NCBI RefSeq assembly: GCF_000971475.1
Contig: NZ_DF967528.1
Span: forward strand, 175,616 to 239,615
From: Sulfuricella sp. T08
Lineage (GTDB): Bacteria; Pseudomonadota; Gammaproteobacteria; Burkholderiales; Sulfuricellaceae
Direction: 5' to 3'
DNA: 64,000 nt
In this document: one piece after another, positions 57,255 to 64,000 of the stretch
Layout: each line of letters starts with the position of its first letter
How positions within the stretch are numbered: the first letter of the stretch is position 1
Translations under genes and position numbers: made by a program
The notes under the pieces: generated by a model
Database searches by the model: none
Told to the model about the DNA's origin: nothing
The model's input: the letters and a program-made list of their open reading frames with translations, nothing else

Positions 57255-58087
57255 GAAACTTTTCCTTTTTGAGCGATTGGCGAAAGTGAACGACTGGCCA
57301 GCTTCATGCCCATTGCAATAGCAGCCAGGGTAATAATGTAGAAAACCAGCTGCATGCCTGAGGGTCTTGGATCGTATCCAACCAGGCTGTGGAGCAGCAT
57401 GCCGGGTATGGAACTCATTGGCAGCAGAGCAGATGTATCCCAAAGAGGTGCAGTCAGACTGGTCAGCAGATCGGCCTGGATCAGGAAGTGAGCCGCTTGC
57501 GAGGCCATGCCGGCGGCCAGCAGCAATACCAGCATTCCGGTTGCGGCAAAAAACCAGCGCAACGGCACGCGGAGCAGACCGGCATAGACTGCGTAGCCGA
57601 TGCTGGTGCCAGCCAGGACGCCCATAAGACCACCCAGCACGATCGAGGATGCGCCTGAACCTTCCGCTGCCGAGATGCCATAAAGAAAGAGAACCGTTTC
57701 AGAGCCTTCGCGCAGCACCGCCAAGCCAACCACGACGAGCAGAATCGAACGTTCCTGCTGGCCGTCGCGAATGGCTTGGCCGACCTTGGTTGCCTCAGCG
57801 GCCATCGCCTTGCCATGAGATGACATCCAAATGTTGTGCCAAGCCAGCATGAGCACTGCGACGCCCAGCACCATCGCATTGAAAAGTTCCTGGCCAATGC
57901 CATCGGCCATGGCGGCAATGGCATCAGTGGAAGCCGCAACCAGGGCGGACCCCGCTAGACCAACGAGCAACCCGGCAAGCAGCCAGCGAGTCCGACCCGC
58001 CACCGAGCGTGTCGCCGCTGCAATGATGCCGATGAGAAGCGCGGCCTCCAGCACTTCACGAAAAACGATAACAGCAGTTGCAAACAT
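57251..58087 (-). CDS. FTR1-family iron permease
   Basis: 278 residues, seven membrane helices. Both REXXE iron motifs are present: REVLE (10-14) and REGSE (126-130). It belongs to the EfeU/Ftr1 family, which moves iron across the inner membrane. Encoded between a cupredoxin-like protein and an outer-membrane protein. EfeB (peroxidase) and full-length EfeO are absent. Confidence 0.92.
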   Translation of the reverse strand: MFATAVIVFREVLEAALLIGIIAAATRSVAGRTRWLLAGLLVGLAGSALVAASTDAIAAMADGIGQELFNAMVLGVAVLMLAWHNIWMSSHGKAMAAEATKVGQAIRDGQQERSILLVVVGLAVLREGSETVLFLYGISAAEGSGASSIVLGGLMGVLAGTSIGYAVYAGLLRVPLRWFFAATGMLVLLLAAGMASQAAHFLIQADLLTSLTAPLWDTSALLPMSSIPGMLLHSLVGYDPRPSGMQLVFYIITLAAIAMGMKLASRSLSPIAQKGKVS

Positions 58088-58105
58088 TACAGTTCTCCTA
58101 GCTCG

Positions 58106-58468
58106 CTACTGGGCGACGATGACGCCCTGAGCTGTCTTTTCATTGAATTCGCCAAAAAACCGATAGCGCCCGGGTGCAAGTGGCCCCACAAAAATTGATG
58201 CAGTCGAATTGCCGGCGATGACTTTTTCCCGATTAAGGTCATGACTCTCGAACTCCTCGGCAGTGGGATCTTGATTCTCGACCGATAGCTTGATTTTTTT
58301 TCCAGCCGGAACGGTCAACTCCGATTGCTGAAAACGATGATCCTTGATGACCAGCGAGTAAACGTTATCTCCGGCCACTGCGGCAGTGGAAAAAATTGCC
58401 GCCGTTGCGCACAGGGCAATGAGGAATGATTTTCTGGTTGAGGTAAATGCAAATTCAACGGGGTTCAT
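58106..58468 (-). CDS. Exported cupredoxin-like protein of EfeO N-domain type
   Basis: 120 residues with a leader peptide (about 12-32, ending AVAG). The cupredoxin barrel includes VPAGKKIKLSVENQDPTAEEFESHDLNREKVI and GPLAPGRYRFFGEF, very like the N-terminal domain of EfeO. No Cys is present, so it cannot form a standard type-1 copper site; the acidic cluster TAEEFESHD may hold metal. It is the first gene of the Fur-controlled operon and probably a periplasmic partner of the permease. Confidence 0.88.
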   Translation of the reverse strand: MNPVEFAFTSTRKSFLIALCATAAIFSTAAVAGDNVYSLVIKDHRFQQSELTVPAGKKIKLSVENQDPTAEEFESHDLNREKVIAGNSTASIFVGPLAPGRYRFFGEFNEKTAQGVIVAQ

Positions 58469-58500
58469 AACGGCTCCTGAAAGGGGTGTTTAGCCCTTGT

Positions 58501-58545
58501 CAATTGATAATGATTCCCATTATATGTGATAACAATTATCAATTG
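58501..58545 (-). promoter_or_regulatory. Fur boxes upstream of the iron operon
   Basis: GATAATGATTCCCATTATA (58506-58524) closely matches the 19-bp Fur consensus. A second match is TGATAACAATTATCAATTG (58527-58545). The region is bounded by a perfect 11-bp inverted repeat, CAATTGATAAT and ATTATCAATTG. It lies 33 bases upstream of the cupredoxin ATG, where Fur would block transcription when iron is plentiful. Confidence 0.85.
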
Positions 58546-58560
58546 CAATAGTATTTTGAA

Positions 58561-58952
58561 CGATATTGTTCGGAATAAGAATTTCAGTGAATGGCATGAA
58601 CTTGCGGTTTGGTTCCGAAGCGCGGCACGGTATTAAGATGATGCAGATCCGATACCCGGAGCGTTTGCACATACGACAAATGCACCATCATCGGCACTCC
58701 GAGTGCCGCAAATATCCTTATTTCCGCTCACCAGAGAGGCCAGTCCTGAAGAGACACCTAATGAACTGGGTGACCTGAACTCACCATTAAGGCTTCTGCG
58801 CCTTCTAATGTTGGAGGATGGTGTGTTTTAAATAATCCACGTCAGACGTTGATCGCCATGCAAGAGGCTTCCCACAATTTCTACACGATGGGGTGTGTGT
58901 CGGTAACCGGCACTCACTTGCCGGCTCTGAATGGCCGCTCCCCGTCTGCCAG
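58561..58952. other. Gap left of the IS30-family element
   Basis: 392 bases with no recognised gene. An open frame from 58774 reaches the IS30 boundary and continues in frame beyond the element, but the product is not recognised. Confidence 0.5.
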
Positions 58953-58953
58953 C

Positions 58954-60028
58954 TCAACTGGTCGATGCAACACACGCGTTAAATCTTTCTGCCGGTGTTT
59001 CGAAGTTTAACGTCTTTCGTGGCCGTTCATTGAGTCGCCTTGCCACTTTGTCCAATTCTGCCTGTGAGTAAACCGACAGGTCCATTCCTTTCGGATAATA
59101 CTGGCGAAGCAGGCGATTGGTGTTTTCATTAGAGCCACGTTGCCAGGGACTTCTTGGATCACAGAAATAGACATTGATATCGGTTGCCATGGTAAATCGC
59201 TGATGGTCCTTCATCTCCGTGCCTCGATCCCAGGTCAACGATTTATACAGCTCGCTGGGTAGCTTCCTGGCCTGCTTGATGAGGGCAGTGACAACGCTCT
59301 CGGTTCTCTTGTCATCTACTTTGATCAACATGACGTAGCGCGTATGACGCTCCACCAGTGTTGCGATATAGCTGTTATTCGAACCGGCAATCAGGTCGCC
59401 TTCCCAATGACCTGGGACAGCTCTGTCCTCGACCGATGCAGGACGTTCGCTGATGGATATGGCATGGGGTATCTTTCCACGCCCATCTTCAAGCTGGCCG
59501 GAATGAATGGATCTTCGCATCGTTCGTTCTGACCGAAGATATTGCAGCAGTTCCTTCTTCAGTACGCCGCGCGCCTGTATGAACAAACTGCGATAGATTG
59601 TCTCGTGTGACACTTGCTTACTCTCATCTCCCGGATGCATTCTCTTTAGCCAACCGGCTATCTGCTCCGGTGACCAGTTTAACCTGAGCTTTATCTCCAC
59701 CGCACGCCTTAACCACGGACTGACGGCAAGCTTACAGCGTTTAGGTCGGCAGGCTCTATTCCATGCGGCTTGATCAGCTTGTGCGGCTCTATAGTTACCA
59801 TCGCCACCATTGCGCTTGATCTCACGGCTGATAGTCGAGGGCGAACGTCCCAGTCGAGCCGCTATCGAGCGGAAGGATTCATGACTGGCAACCCCTCTGG
59901 AAATCTCCTCTCGTTCTGAAAGTGACAGCGCAATACTTGAACGTATTCGCTTTGGAGGACGTATTCCCCCAGCCTCAGATAAAATACGCGCAATGGAGGA
60001 GTGGCCTCTGTCAAACAGTCGGGCGATT
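58954..60028 (-). pseudogene. IS30-family transposase, C-terminal part (interrupted)
   Basis: Encodes the HTH (RSIAARLGRSPSTISREIKRN) and the DDE domain with GHWEGDLIAG, LTWDRGTEM and WQRGSNENTNRLLRQYYPKG. The N-terminal 28 codons are at 62652-62737. Joining the two across one copy of GCATG restores an in-frame 386-residue transposase through WQKGDSLHAIARLFDRG. Now the frame begins within the IS21 end instead (ATG at 60084), so a product truncated at the N-terminus but with intact HTH and DDE is possible. Confidence 0.92.
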
Positions 60029-60033
60029 GCATG
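60029..60033. repeat. IS21 target-site duplication, left copy
   Basis: GCATG, repeated at 62652-62656 on the other side of the element. Confidence 0.9.
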
Positions 60034-60065
60034 TGTCACGGATCGCCCCATAGGAGCCAAACCAT

Positions 60066-60158
60066 GATCGGCTATTGGCGCCACCAGATGATCGCCGTAA
60101 TGGCGCCATCACAGGATCGGCATAATGGCGCCAGTCCATGATCGGCGCAATGGCGCCA
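60066..60158 (+). repeat. Four multiple terminal repeats at the IS21 left end
   Basis: Copies of GATCGGCATAATGGCGCCA, each 18-19 bp and about 25 bp apart, at 60066-60083, 60090-60108, 60115-60133 and 60140-60158. The regular spacing of about 2.3 helical turns puts them on similar faces of the DNA. Confidence 0.88.
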
Positions 60159-60228
60159 CCCGCCCAGAATCGAGGTCTCGAACTTTCCTGAAACCGGCCA
60201 CCCTCCCGGCATTTTGCCGGGAGAAGCC

Positions 60229-61770
60229 ATGAGTAATCGGAGGTTCGAAATGTATCAATATCGCCAAGCCCTGGTGCGCATGCGCCAGGGCGATTCTGAC
60301 CGGGTAATTGCCCAGTCTGGCCTGATGGGGCGCAAGAAGCTCGCCAGCATCCGGAAACAGGCCATCAGCCATGACTGGCTTTCCCCAAGCCATCCCTTAC
60401 CCGACGACAGCGCACTTGCCGATATCTTCCAGTCACCTTCGAGCGTACCGGTATCCAGCGCTTCATCGCTGGCGCCATTTCGTGAGCAAGTGACCGCCTG
60501 GCACGACGCCGGCGTTCAGGGCACGACCATCCACAGCGCGTTGGCGCGCGAGCACGGCTTTACCGGCAGCTATTCGGCGGTACGGCGACTCCTGCAACAA
60601 CTCAATGCCGCCAAGCCGCCCGAAGTGTCGATGCGCCTCACCTTTCAACCCGGCGAAGCTGTCCAGGTCGATTTCGGCTCAAGCCCCGTCCTCACAGATG
60701 TCCACACCGGCGAGATATTCAAGACCTGGTTCTTCGTCATGACCCTGTGCTGGTCCCGCCACCAATACGTCGAAATGATTCCGGATCAGACCGTCGCCAC
60801 CTGGCTGGGCTGCCATCGTCGCGCCTTCGAATGGTTCGGCGGCGTGCCGGGACGGGTCATCATCGACAACGCCAAGTGCGCCATTACCAAGGCGAGCATT
60901 CACGATCCAGAGGTACAGCGCTCCTATGCCGAGTTTGCCGAAGGCTATGGCTTTCGGATCGACCCCTGCCCGCCGCGCGACCCGCAGAAGAAAGGCATCG
61001 TCGAAGCCGGCGTGAAGTATGTGAAGCGTTCCTTCCTGCCGCTACGCACCTTCCGCAGTCTCGCCGACGCCAACCGCCAGGCACAGGAGTGGGTGATGAA
61101 GGAAGCCGGCAACCGCTGTCACGGCACCACCCGCGAGCAGCCGCTGGCTCGCTTCGCCGACGTGGAGCGGGCGCTACTTGGCAAGCTGCCCGACGTGCCG
61201 CCGGTGCTGGCTGTCTGGGCCAAGGTGAAGGTGCATCGCGACGCCCATGTGCAATACATTCACTGCCTGTATTCGGTGCCGTTCAGGCTGGTCAGCCTGT
61301 CTCTTTGGCTGAAGGCCACCGAGTCGACGCTCCAGCTCTACCGGGAGCATGAACTGGTCGCCAGCCATGTGCGGCAGACCAAACCGGGAAGCCGTTCCAC
61401 GGTGGCTGACCACATGCCGCCCGAGGCGCAAGCCTGGCAGACGCAGGATACGCAGTGGTGCCTCCAGGAAGCGGAGCGCATCGGGCCGAGCTGTCATGCC
61501 TTGATTCATGCCCTGTTCAGCGACAAGGTGCTGGAGAACCTGCGGGCAGTGCAATCGGTGCTGCGACTGGCGAAGAAGTTTGGGACGGCACGGCTGAACG
61601 CCGCCTGTGCGCGTGCGATGGCCTTCGATCAGCCACGGCTGCGGACGGTCAAGGCGATCCTTGCCAAGGGGCTGGACCAGCAGGCTGAGCTACAGACGTT
61701 CGATGCGCTGGCAGCGACTTATACCCAGGGCGGCCGCTTCTGCCGCGACACTTCATCCTTGTTGAATTGA
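60229..61770 (+). CDS. istA: IS21-family transposase IstA
   Basis: 513 residues from MSNRRFEMYQYRQ; the ATG follows GGGAG, while an in-frame TTG 15 bases earlier is less likely. N-terminal HTH region, then a DDE integrase core with Asp in VQVDFGSSP, Asp in IIDNAK and Glu in GIVEAGVKYVKRSF. It carries out strand transfer of the element. The gene looks intact. Confidence 0.95.
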   Translation: MSNRRFEMYQYRQALVRMRQGDSDRVIAQSGLMGRKKLASIRKQAISHDWLSPSHPLPDDSALADIFQSPSSVPVSSASSLAPFREQVTAWHDAGVQGTTIHSALAREHGFTGSYSAVRRLLQQLNAAKPPEVSMRLTFQPGEAVQVDFGSSPVLTDVHTGEIFKTWFFVMTLCWSRHQYVEMIPDQTVATWLGCHRRAFEWFGGVPGRVIIDNAKCAITKASIHDPEVQRSYAEFAEGYGFRIDPCPPRDPQKKGIVEAGVKYVKRSFLPLRTFRSLADANRQAQEWVMKEAGNRCHGTTREQPLARFADVERALLGKLPDVPPVLAVWAKVKVHRDAHVQYIHCLYSVPFRLVSLSLWLKATESTLQLYREHELVASHVRQTKPGSRSTVADHMPPEAQAWQTQDTQWCLQEAERIGPSCHALIHALFSDKVLENLRAVQSVLRLAKKFGTARLNAACARAMAFDQPRLRTVKAILAKGLDQQAELQTFDALAATYTQGGRFCRDTSSLLN

Positions 61771-61778
61771 GGTACACC

Positions 61779-62567
61779 ATGAATCCCATTCCTGAACTCT
61801 CTCCGCTGCTCAAGCAACTGCGCTTGTCCGGCATTCTCGATTCATTGGAGGCGCGTAACCGTCAGGCGGTAGACAGCCATCTGGCCTACACGGAATTCCT
61901 GGCGCTGTTGATCCAGGATGAGGTGGCACGCCGGGAGCAGACCAAGCTGCAATCCCGGCTGCGCCGCGCCAGCTTTCGTTCGCAGAAGACGCTGGAGGGT
62001 TTTGACTTCGACCGCTTGCCCCAGCTCAACCGGAGTCTGGTGCATGATCTGGCGACGGGGCGATACATCGAGGAGAAGGTGGCAGTGCTGATCGCCGGCC
62101 CCTGCGGCACCGGCAAGAGCCATTTGGCACAGGCCCTGGGCCATGGCGCAGTGCGCCAGGGTTATGACGTGCTGTTCTCCACGCAAACCCAGTTACTCGG
62201 CAGCCTGCACGGCGCACGAGCTACCGGTAGCTATGAGCGGCGCTTCCAGCAGTTGGCGCGGGTGGATCTGTTGATTATTGACGACTTCGGCCTCAAGCCG
62301 CTGCGGCCGCCCCAAGACGAGGATTTCCACGATCTGATTGCGGAGCGCTATGAGAGGACGGCAACGATCCTGACCAGCAACCTGGATTTCGGGGAGTGGG
62401 GCGATGCCTTCCCCGCCAACAAGATGCTCGGTGCGGCTACGCTGGACAGGCTCCGTCACGCGGCCTATCGGGTTGTTCTGGACGGGGATAGTTTCCGCGC
62501 TCCAAGGCCTATGCCGGACACCCCAAAACCATCACTTGCGAAAGGAGGGAAAACCACTCATTCTTAA
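61779..62567 (+). CDS. istB: IS21-family helper ATPase IstB
   Basis: 262 residues from MNPIPELSPLLKQLRL, with GAGG six bases upstream. AAA+ ATPase with Walker A GPCGTGKSHLAQALGH and Walker B LLIIDDFGLKP. IstB forms an assembly on target DNA and activates IstA. It starts eight bases after the istA stop. Intact. Confidence 0.95.
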   Translation: MNPIPELSPLLKQLRLSGILDSLEARNRQAVDSHLAYTEFLALLIQDEVARREQTKLQSRLRRASFRSQKTLEGFDFDRLPQLNRSLVHDLATGRYIEEKVAVLIAGPCGTGKSHLAQALGHGAVRQGYDVLFSTQTQLLGSLHGARATGSYERRFQQLARVDLLIIDDFGLKPLRPPQDEDFHDLIAERYERTATILTSNLDFGEWGDAFPANKMLGAATLDRLRHAAYRVVLDGDSFRAPRPMPDTPKPSLAKGGKTTHS

Positions 62568-62651
62568 CCCCGTTCGAGACCCCGATTCGGGTGCTTCCAG
62601 GTGGCGCCATTAGGCCGATCTTGGGTGGCGCCATTGGGGTGATCCGTGACA

Positions 62652-62737
62652 GCATGTAAGGAATCTCCTTTTTGCCACCGCTCCCACATCACTGCCCTTT
62701 GTTCTTCAGTGTAATAGATCCGGGTTCTGTATTTCAT
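62652..62737 (-). pseudogene. IS30-family transposase, N-terminal fragment
   Basis: Begins MKYRTRIYYTEEQRAVMWER at 62737, preceded by GAGG eight bases upstream, and runs into the IS21 insertion after SLHA. In frame with the downstream part at 58954-60028 when IS21 is removed. Confidence 0.9.
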
Positions 62738-62791
62738 TATCAACACCTCATCCTTTCTTATAAGAATAAAGTGTTGCATCGACCAGTTGAG

Positions 62792-63136
62792 AGCGCCGAC
62801 CTTGAGCAGGCATTCCCCCATGAATGCACGATCGACCGGAACTGGCACTGTGGGGACCTTAGGGTCGGCGGCCGAATCGCATTCATAACTAATGGTTGGT
62901 GTTGATCAGAACAGCTAGCGTATTTGAGTTCGGAATTGCTGTCGGTTTTGATAGGAATACGCAGATGGACTCCTTATGTCAAACTTCTACTACCCTTGGC
63001 ATAATAGGTGGAAACCCCATGTTTTTTTAAGCAAAATACGTATATCAGAAATATTATTATATGATTTTTGTAGTCTACAATTTAAATATCCTAGGAAACG
63101 TAACTGGATCCCCTTAACATTTGAAAGGAGGAGAAA
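62792..63136. other. Gap right of the IS elements, AT-rich promoter region
   Basis: 345 bases with no supported gene. The first 110 bases continue the open frame interrupted by IS30. The part 63000-63110 is very AT-rich and contains several -10-like words, the probable promoter of the next gene. Confidence 0.5.
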
Positions 63137-63364
63137 ATGAGCTACGCCTTATCAGATTTTATGGTGCATGTAGATGAAAGTTTGGACGTAGATGAACGCA
63201 TGAAACTGGAGGACATTGTACGGGGCGATGGTTGCGTTATCAGTGCCGCCTTTCCGCAACGTACTCCCCACCTGATGATGGTGGTCTACGATAGCGAATG
63301 CACACACGCCAAAGATATTCTCGATCATGTCCGAGATACCGGATTTCAAGCAACATGGTTGTAG
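63137..63364 (+). CDS. Small HMA-like (ferredoxin-fold) protein without CxxC
   Basis: 75 residues with a very strong Shine-Dalgarno (AAAGGAGGAG). The pattern of strand-helix-strand-strand-helix-strand, with VHVDESLDVDERMKLEDIV, GVISAAF-like CVISAAFPQRTPHLMMVVYD and ILDHVRDTGFQATWL, is that of heavy-metal-associated domains. The usual metal CxxC is absent; single Cys at about 33 and 55 remain. It may be a regulatory or protein-binding module. Its AT-rich surroundings point to transfer with the island. Confidence 0.8.
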   Translation: MSYALSDFMVHVDESLDVDERMKLEDIVRGDGCVISAAFPQRTPHLMMVVYDSECTHAKDILDHVRDTGFQATWL

Positions 63365-63441
63365 ACATCATCTGTCTGGGGCGCACTTCGCCTTGATGCT
63401 TACCTGCCTGCACCACTAGGAAAAGTGGATGGCTGTTAACT

Positions 63442-63466
63442 AAACCCCCTGCTTTAGCGGGGGTTT
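63442..63466. terminator. Intrinsic terminator, probably bidirectional
   Basis: AAACCCCC, TGC, TTTA, GC, GGGGGTTT: a stem with one bulged T, flanked by A on the left and T on the right. It ends the small HMA-like gene and the minus-strand remnant. Confidence 0.8.
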
Positions 63467-63467
63467 T

Positions 63468-63754
63468 AGTTGCGGACTACTTTGCAGAAAGGTGGAATCA
63501 GTAACCCAACTTTCCAGCGACACCTCGATCCCGGTCGCATATTCCACCCCAAGCTGAGTACCGATACCACGAGAATTTGTAAAGTGCGACAGGCCGCTCT
63601 GACTGACATCTCTGAAACCAAGGCCAATGGCCATTTTATAGTAAGGTGAAATAGCACTATCGACCCTGAGTTGACGTTCGTGAACGACAGCAATCGGGAA
63701 GCACAATCCATGCAGCTCACAGACCGGAACGTGCCCACAGCGGCCTGATGACAT
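63468..63754 (-). pseudogene. Probable outer-membrane protein remnant
   Basis: A minus-strand frame encodes SAISPYYKMAIGLGFRDV and GIGTQLGVEYATGIEVSLES, beta-strand-like patterns seen near the C-terminus of small outer-membrane barrels. The frame has no leader and reads through the terminator at 63442-63466 before a stop, so it is probably frameshifted or truncated at both ends. Family not identified. Confidence 0.4.
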
Positions 63755-64000
63755 TTGTAATAGCTATGGCGGCTTTATGATTAACAAGCTGCCTGTCGAT
63801 CCTGAAGACTGGCGGTCTTATCCTTAGGCAGACGAAGTGCAGATGCCCCAAGTTTAGAACGTCCGAAATATAAAACATCGGACTCTCACTTATTTATTTC
63901 ATGAATCGTTAGGGAAGCCCTGAACAAGTCATCATTCAGGACCTCGAATTAAACATATTGCGGCATCAGGCTTTTTTCCACCGGAATTAGCCTGAAACAG
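63755..64000. other. Right-edge gap
   Basis: No gene is supported. It contains the second copy of the 63-bp repeat. Confidence 0.5.
63918..63979 (+). repeat. 63-bp dispersed repeat, right copy
   Basis: Begins CCCTGAACAAGTCATCAT and ends GCTTTTTTCC, matching 56387-56449. It is preceded by TTAGGGAAG, which could be the outer end of an insertion sequence that continues past the window. Confidence 0.6.

Larger units (their letters stand above)
60034..62651. mobile_element. IS21-family insertion sequence, complete (2618 bp)
   Basis: Ends TGTCACGGATCGCCCC and GGGGTGATCCGTGACA are inverted copies with one mismatch, beginning TG and ending CA as in IS21. It carries istA and istB in order and is flanked by GCATG duplications. 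Internal terminal repeats of about 19 bp (GATCGGC-N-ATGGCGCCA) occur four times at the left (60066, 60090, 60115, 60140) and twice inverted at the right (62602-62620, 62626-62644); these are probable transposase-binding sites. Confidence 0.95.
58953..62791. mobile_element. IS30-family element interrupted by an IS21-family element
   Basis: The ends CTCAACTGGTCGATGCAACA (left, 58953-) and its inverted copy (right, ending 62791) are perfect over 21 bases. Flanking AG on both sides is the likely 2-bp target duplication. Without the inserted IS21 and its 5-bp duplication, the element is 1216 bp, right for IS30. The transposase stop codon lies inside the left terminal repeat. Confidence 0.92.

Overview
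The window looks like chromosomal DNA of a sulfur-oxidising betaproteobacterium of the Nitrosomonadales (Sulfuricella, Thiobacillus or Gallionellaceae-like). This rests on gene content and order, not on a database search. The main clues are a QmoA-QmoB-HdrC-HdrB electron-transfer operon, the exbB-exbD-lpxK-trm112-kdsB-adk cluster typical of betaproteobacteria, a pyrophosphate-dependent phosphofructokinase next to a membrane pyrophosphatase, and many c-di-GMP proteins. No rRNA, tRNA or CRISPR array was seen.

Layout. 1-675: the start of an EAL-domain protein that leaves the left edge. 832-7852: a Cu(I)/Ag(I) export operon (small His/Cys-rich protein, CusF-like chaperone, CusC/B/A-type tripartite pump, lipoprotein cytochrome c). 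7895-9698: DUF302, aat and bpt in overlapping order (N-degron tagging). 9843-14837: a three-gene signalling cassette (hybrid kinase, stand-alone response regulator, REC-PAS-GSDEF-EAL protein). 14910-18497: thyA, a chemoreceptor without a sensory domain, folA and a metallo-beta-lactamase-fold hydrolase. 18616-29878: housekeeping and accessory genes (Arg/Lys/Orn decarboxylase, dcd, apbC, metG, DsrE-like lipoprotein, a 1113-residue MASE3-PAS-GGDEF-EAL protein, acylphosphatase, WbuC-type cupin). 30281-36390: dnaE and the divergent U32 protein trhP/yegQ, then an HD-GYP protein. 36597-37793: amtB, with a sigma-54 promoter and NtrC-type sites visible upstream.

39028-44506 holds the qmoAB-hdrCB operon and a small unknown gene. 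In known relatives this module carries electrons between APS reductase and the quinone pool; no membrane subunit is encoded here. 44678-49456 holds a phosphodiesterase, soluble pyrophosphatase, a K+-independent-type H+-pyrophosphatase and a PPi-type phosphofructokinase, which together look like a pyrophosphate energy module. 49475-53665 is the adk-kdsB-trm112-lpxK-exbD-exbB block. 54015-56332 is xseA and an unrecognised charged membrane protein.

From about 56.4 kb to the right edge the DNA is accessory. A Fur-box-controlled operon (cupredoxin, FTR1 permease, outer-membrane beta-barrel) is followed by an IS30-family element split by an IS21-family element; both elements can be bounded to the base. 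A small HMA-like protein and an apparent outer-membrane protein remnant follow. Two copies of a 63-bp repeat bracket this 7.6-kb stretch.

The best leads for something less described are the bracketed iron/IS island, the PPi module, the Qmo operon without QmoC, and several dispersed intergenic repeats with inverted ends.
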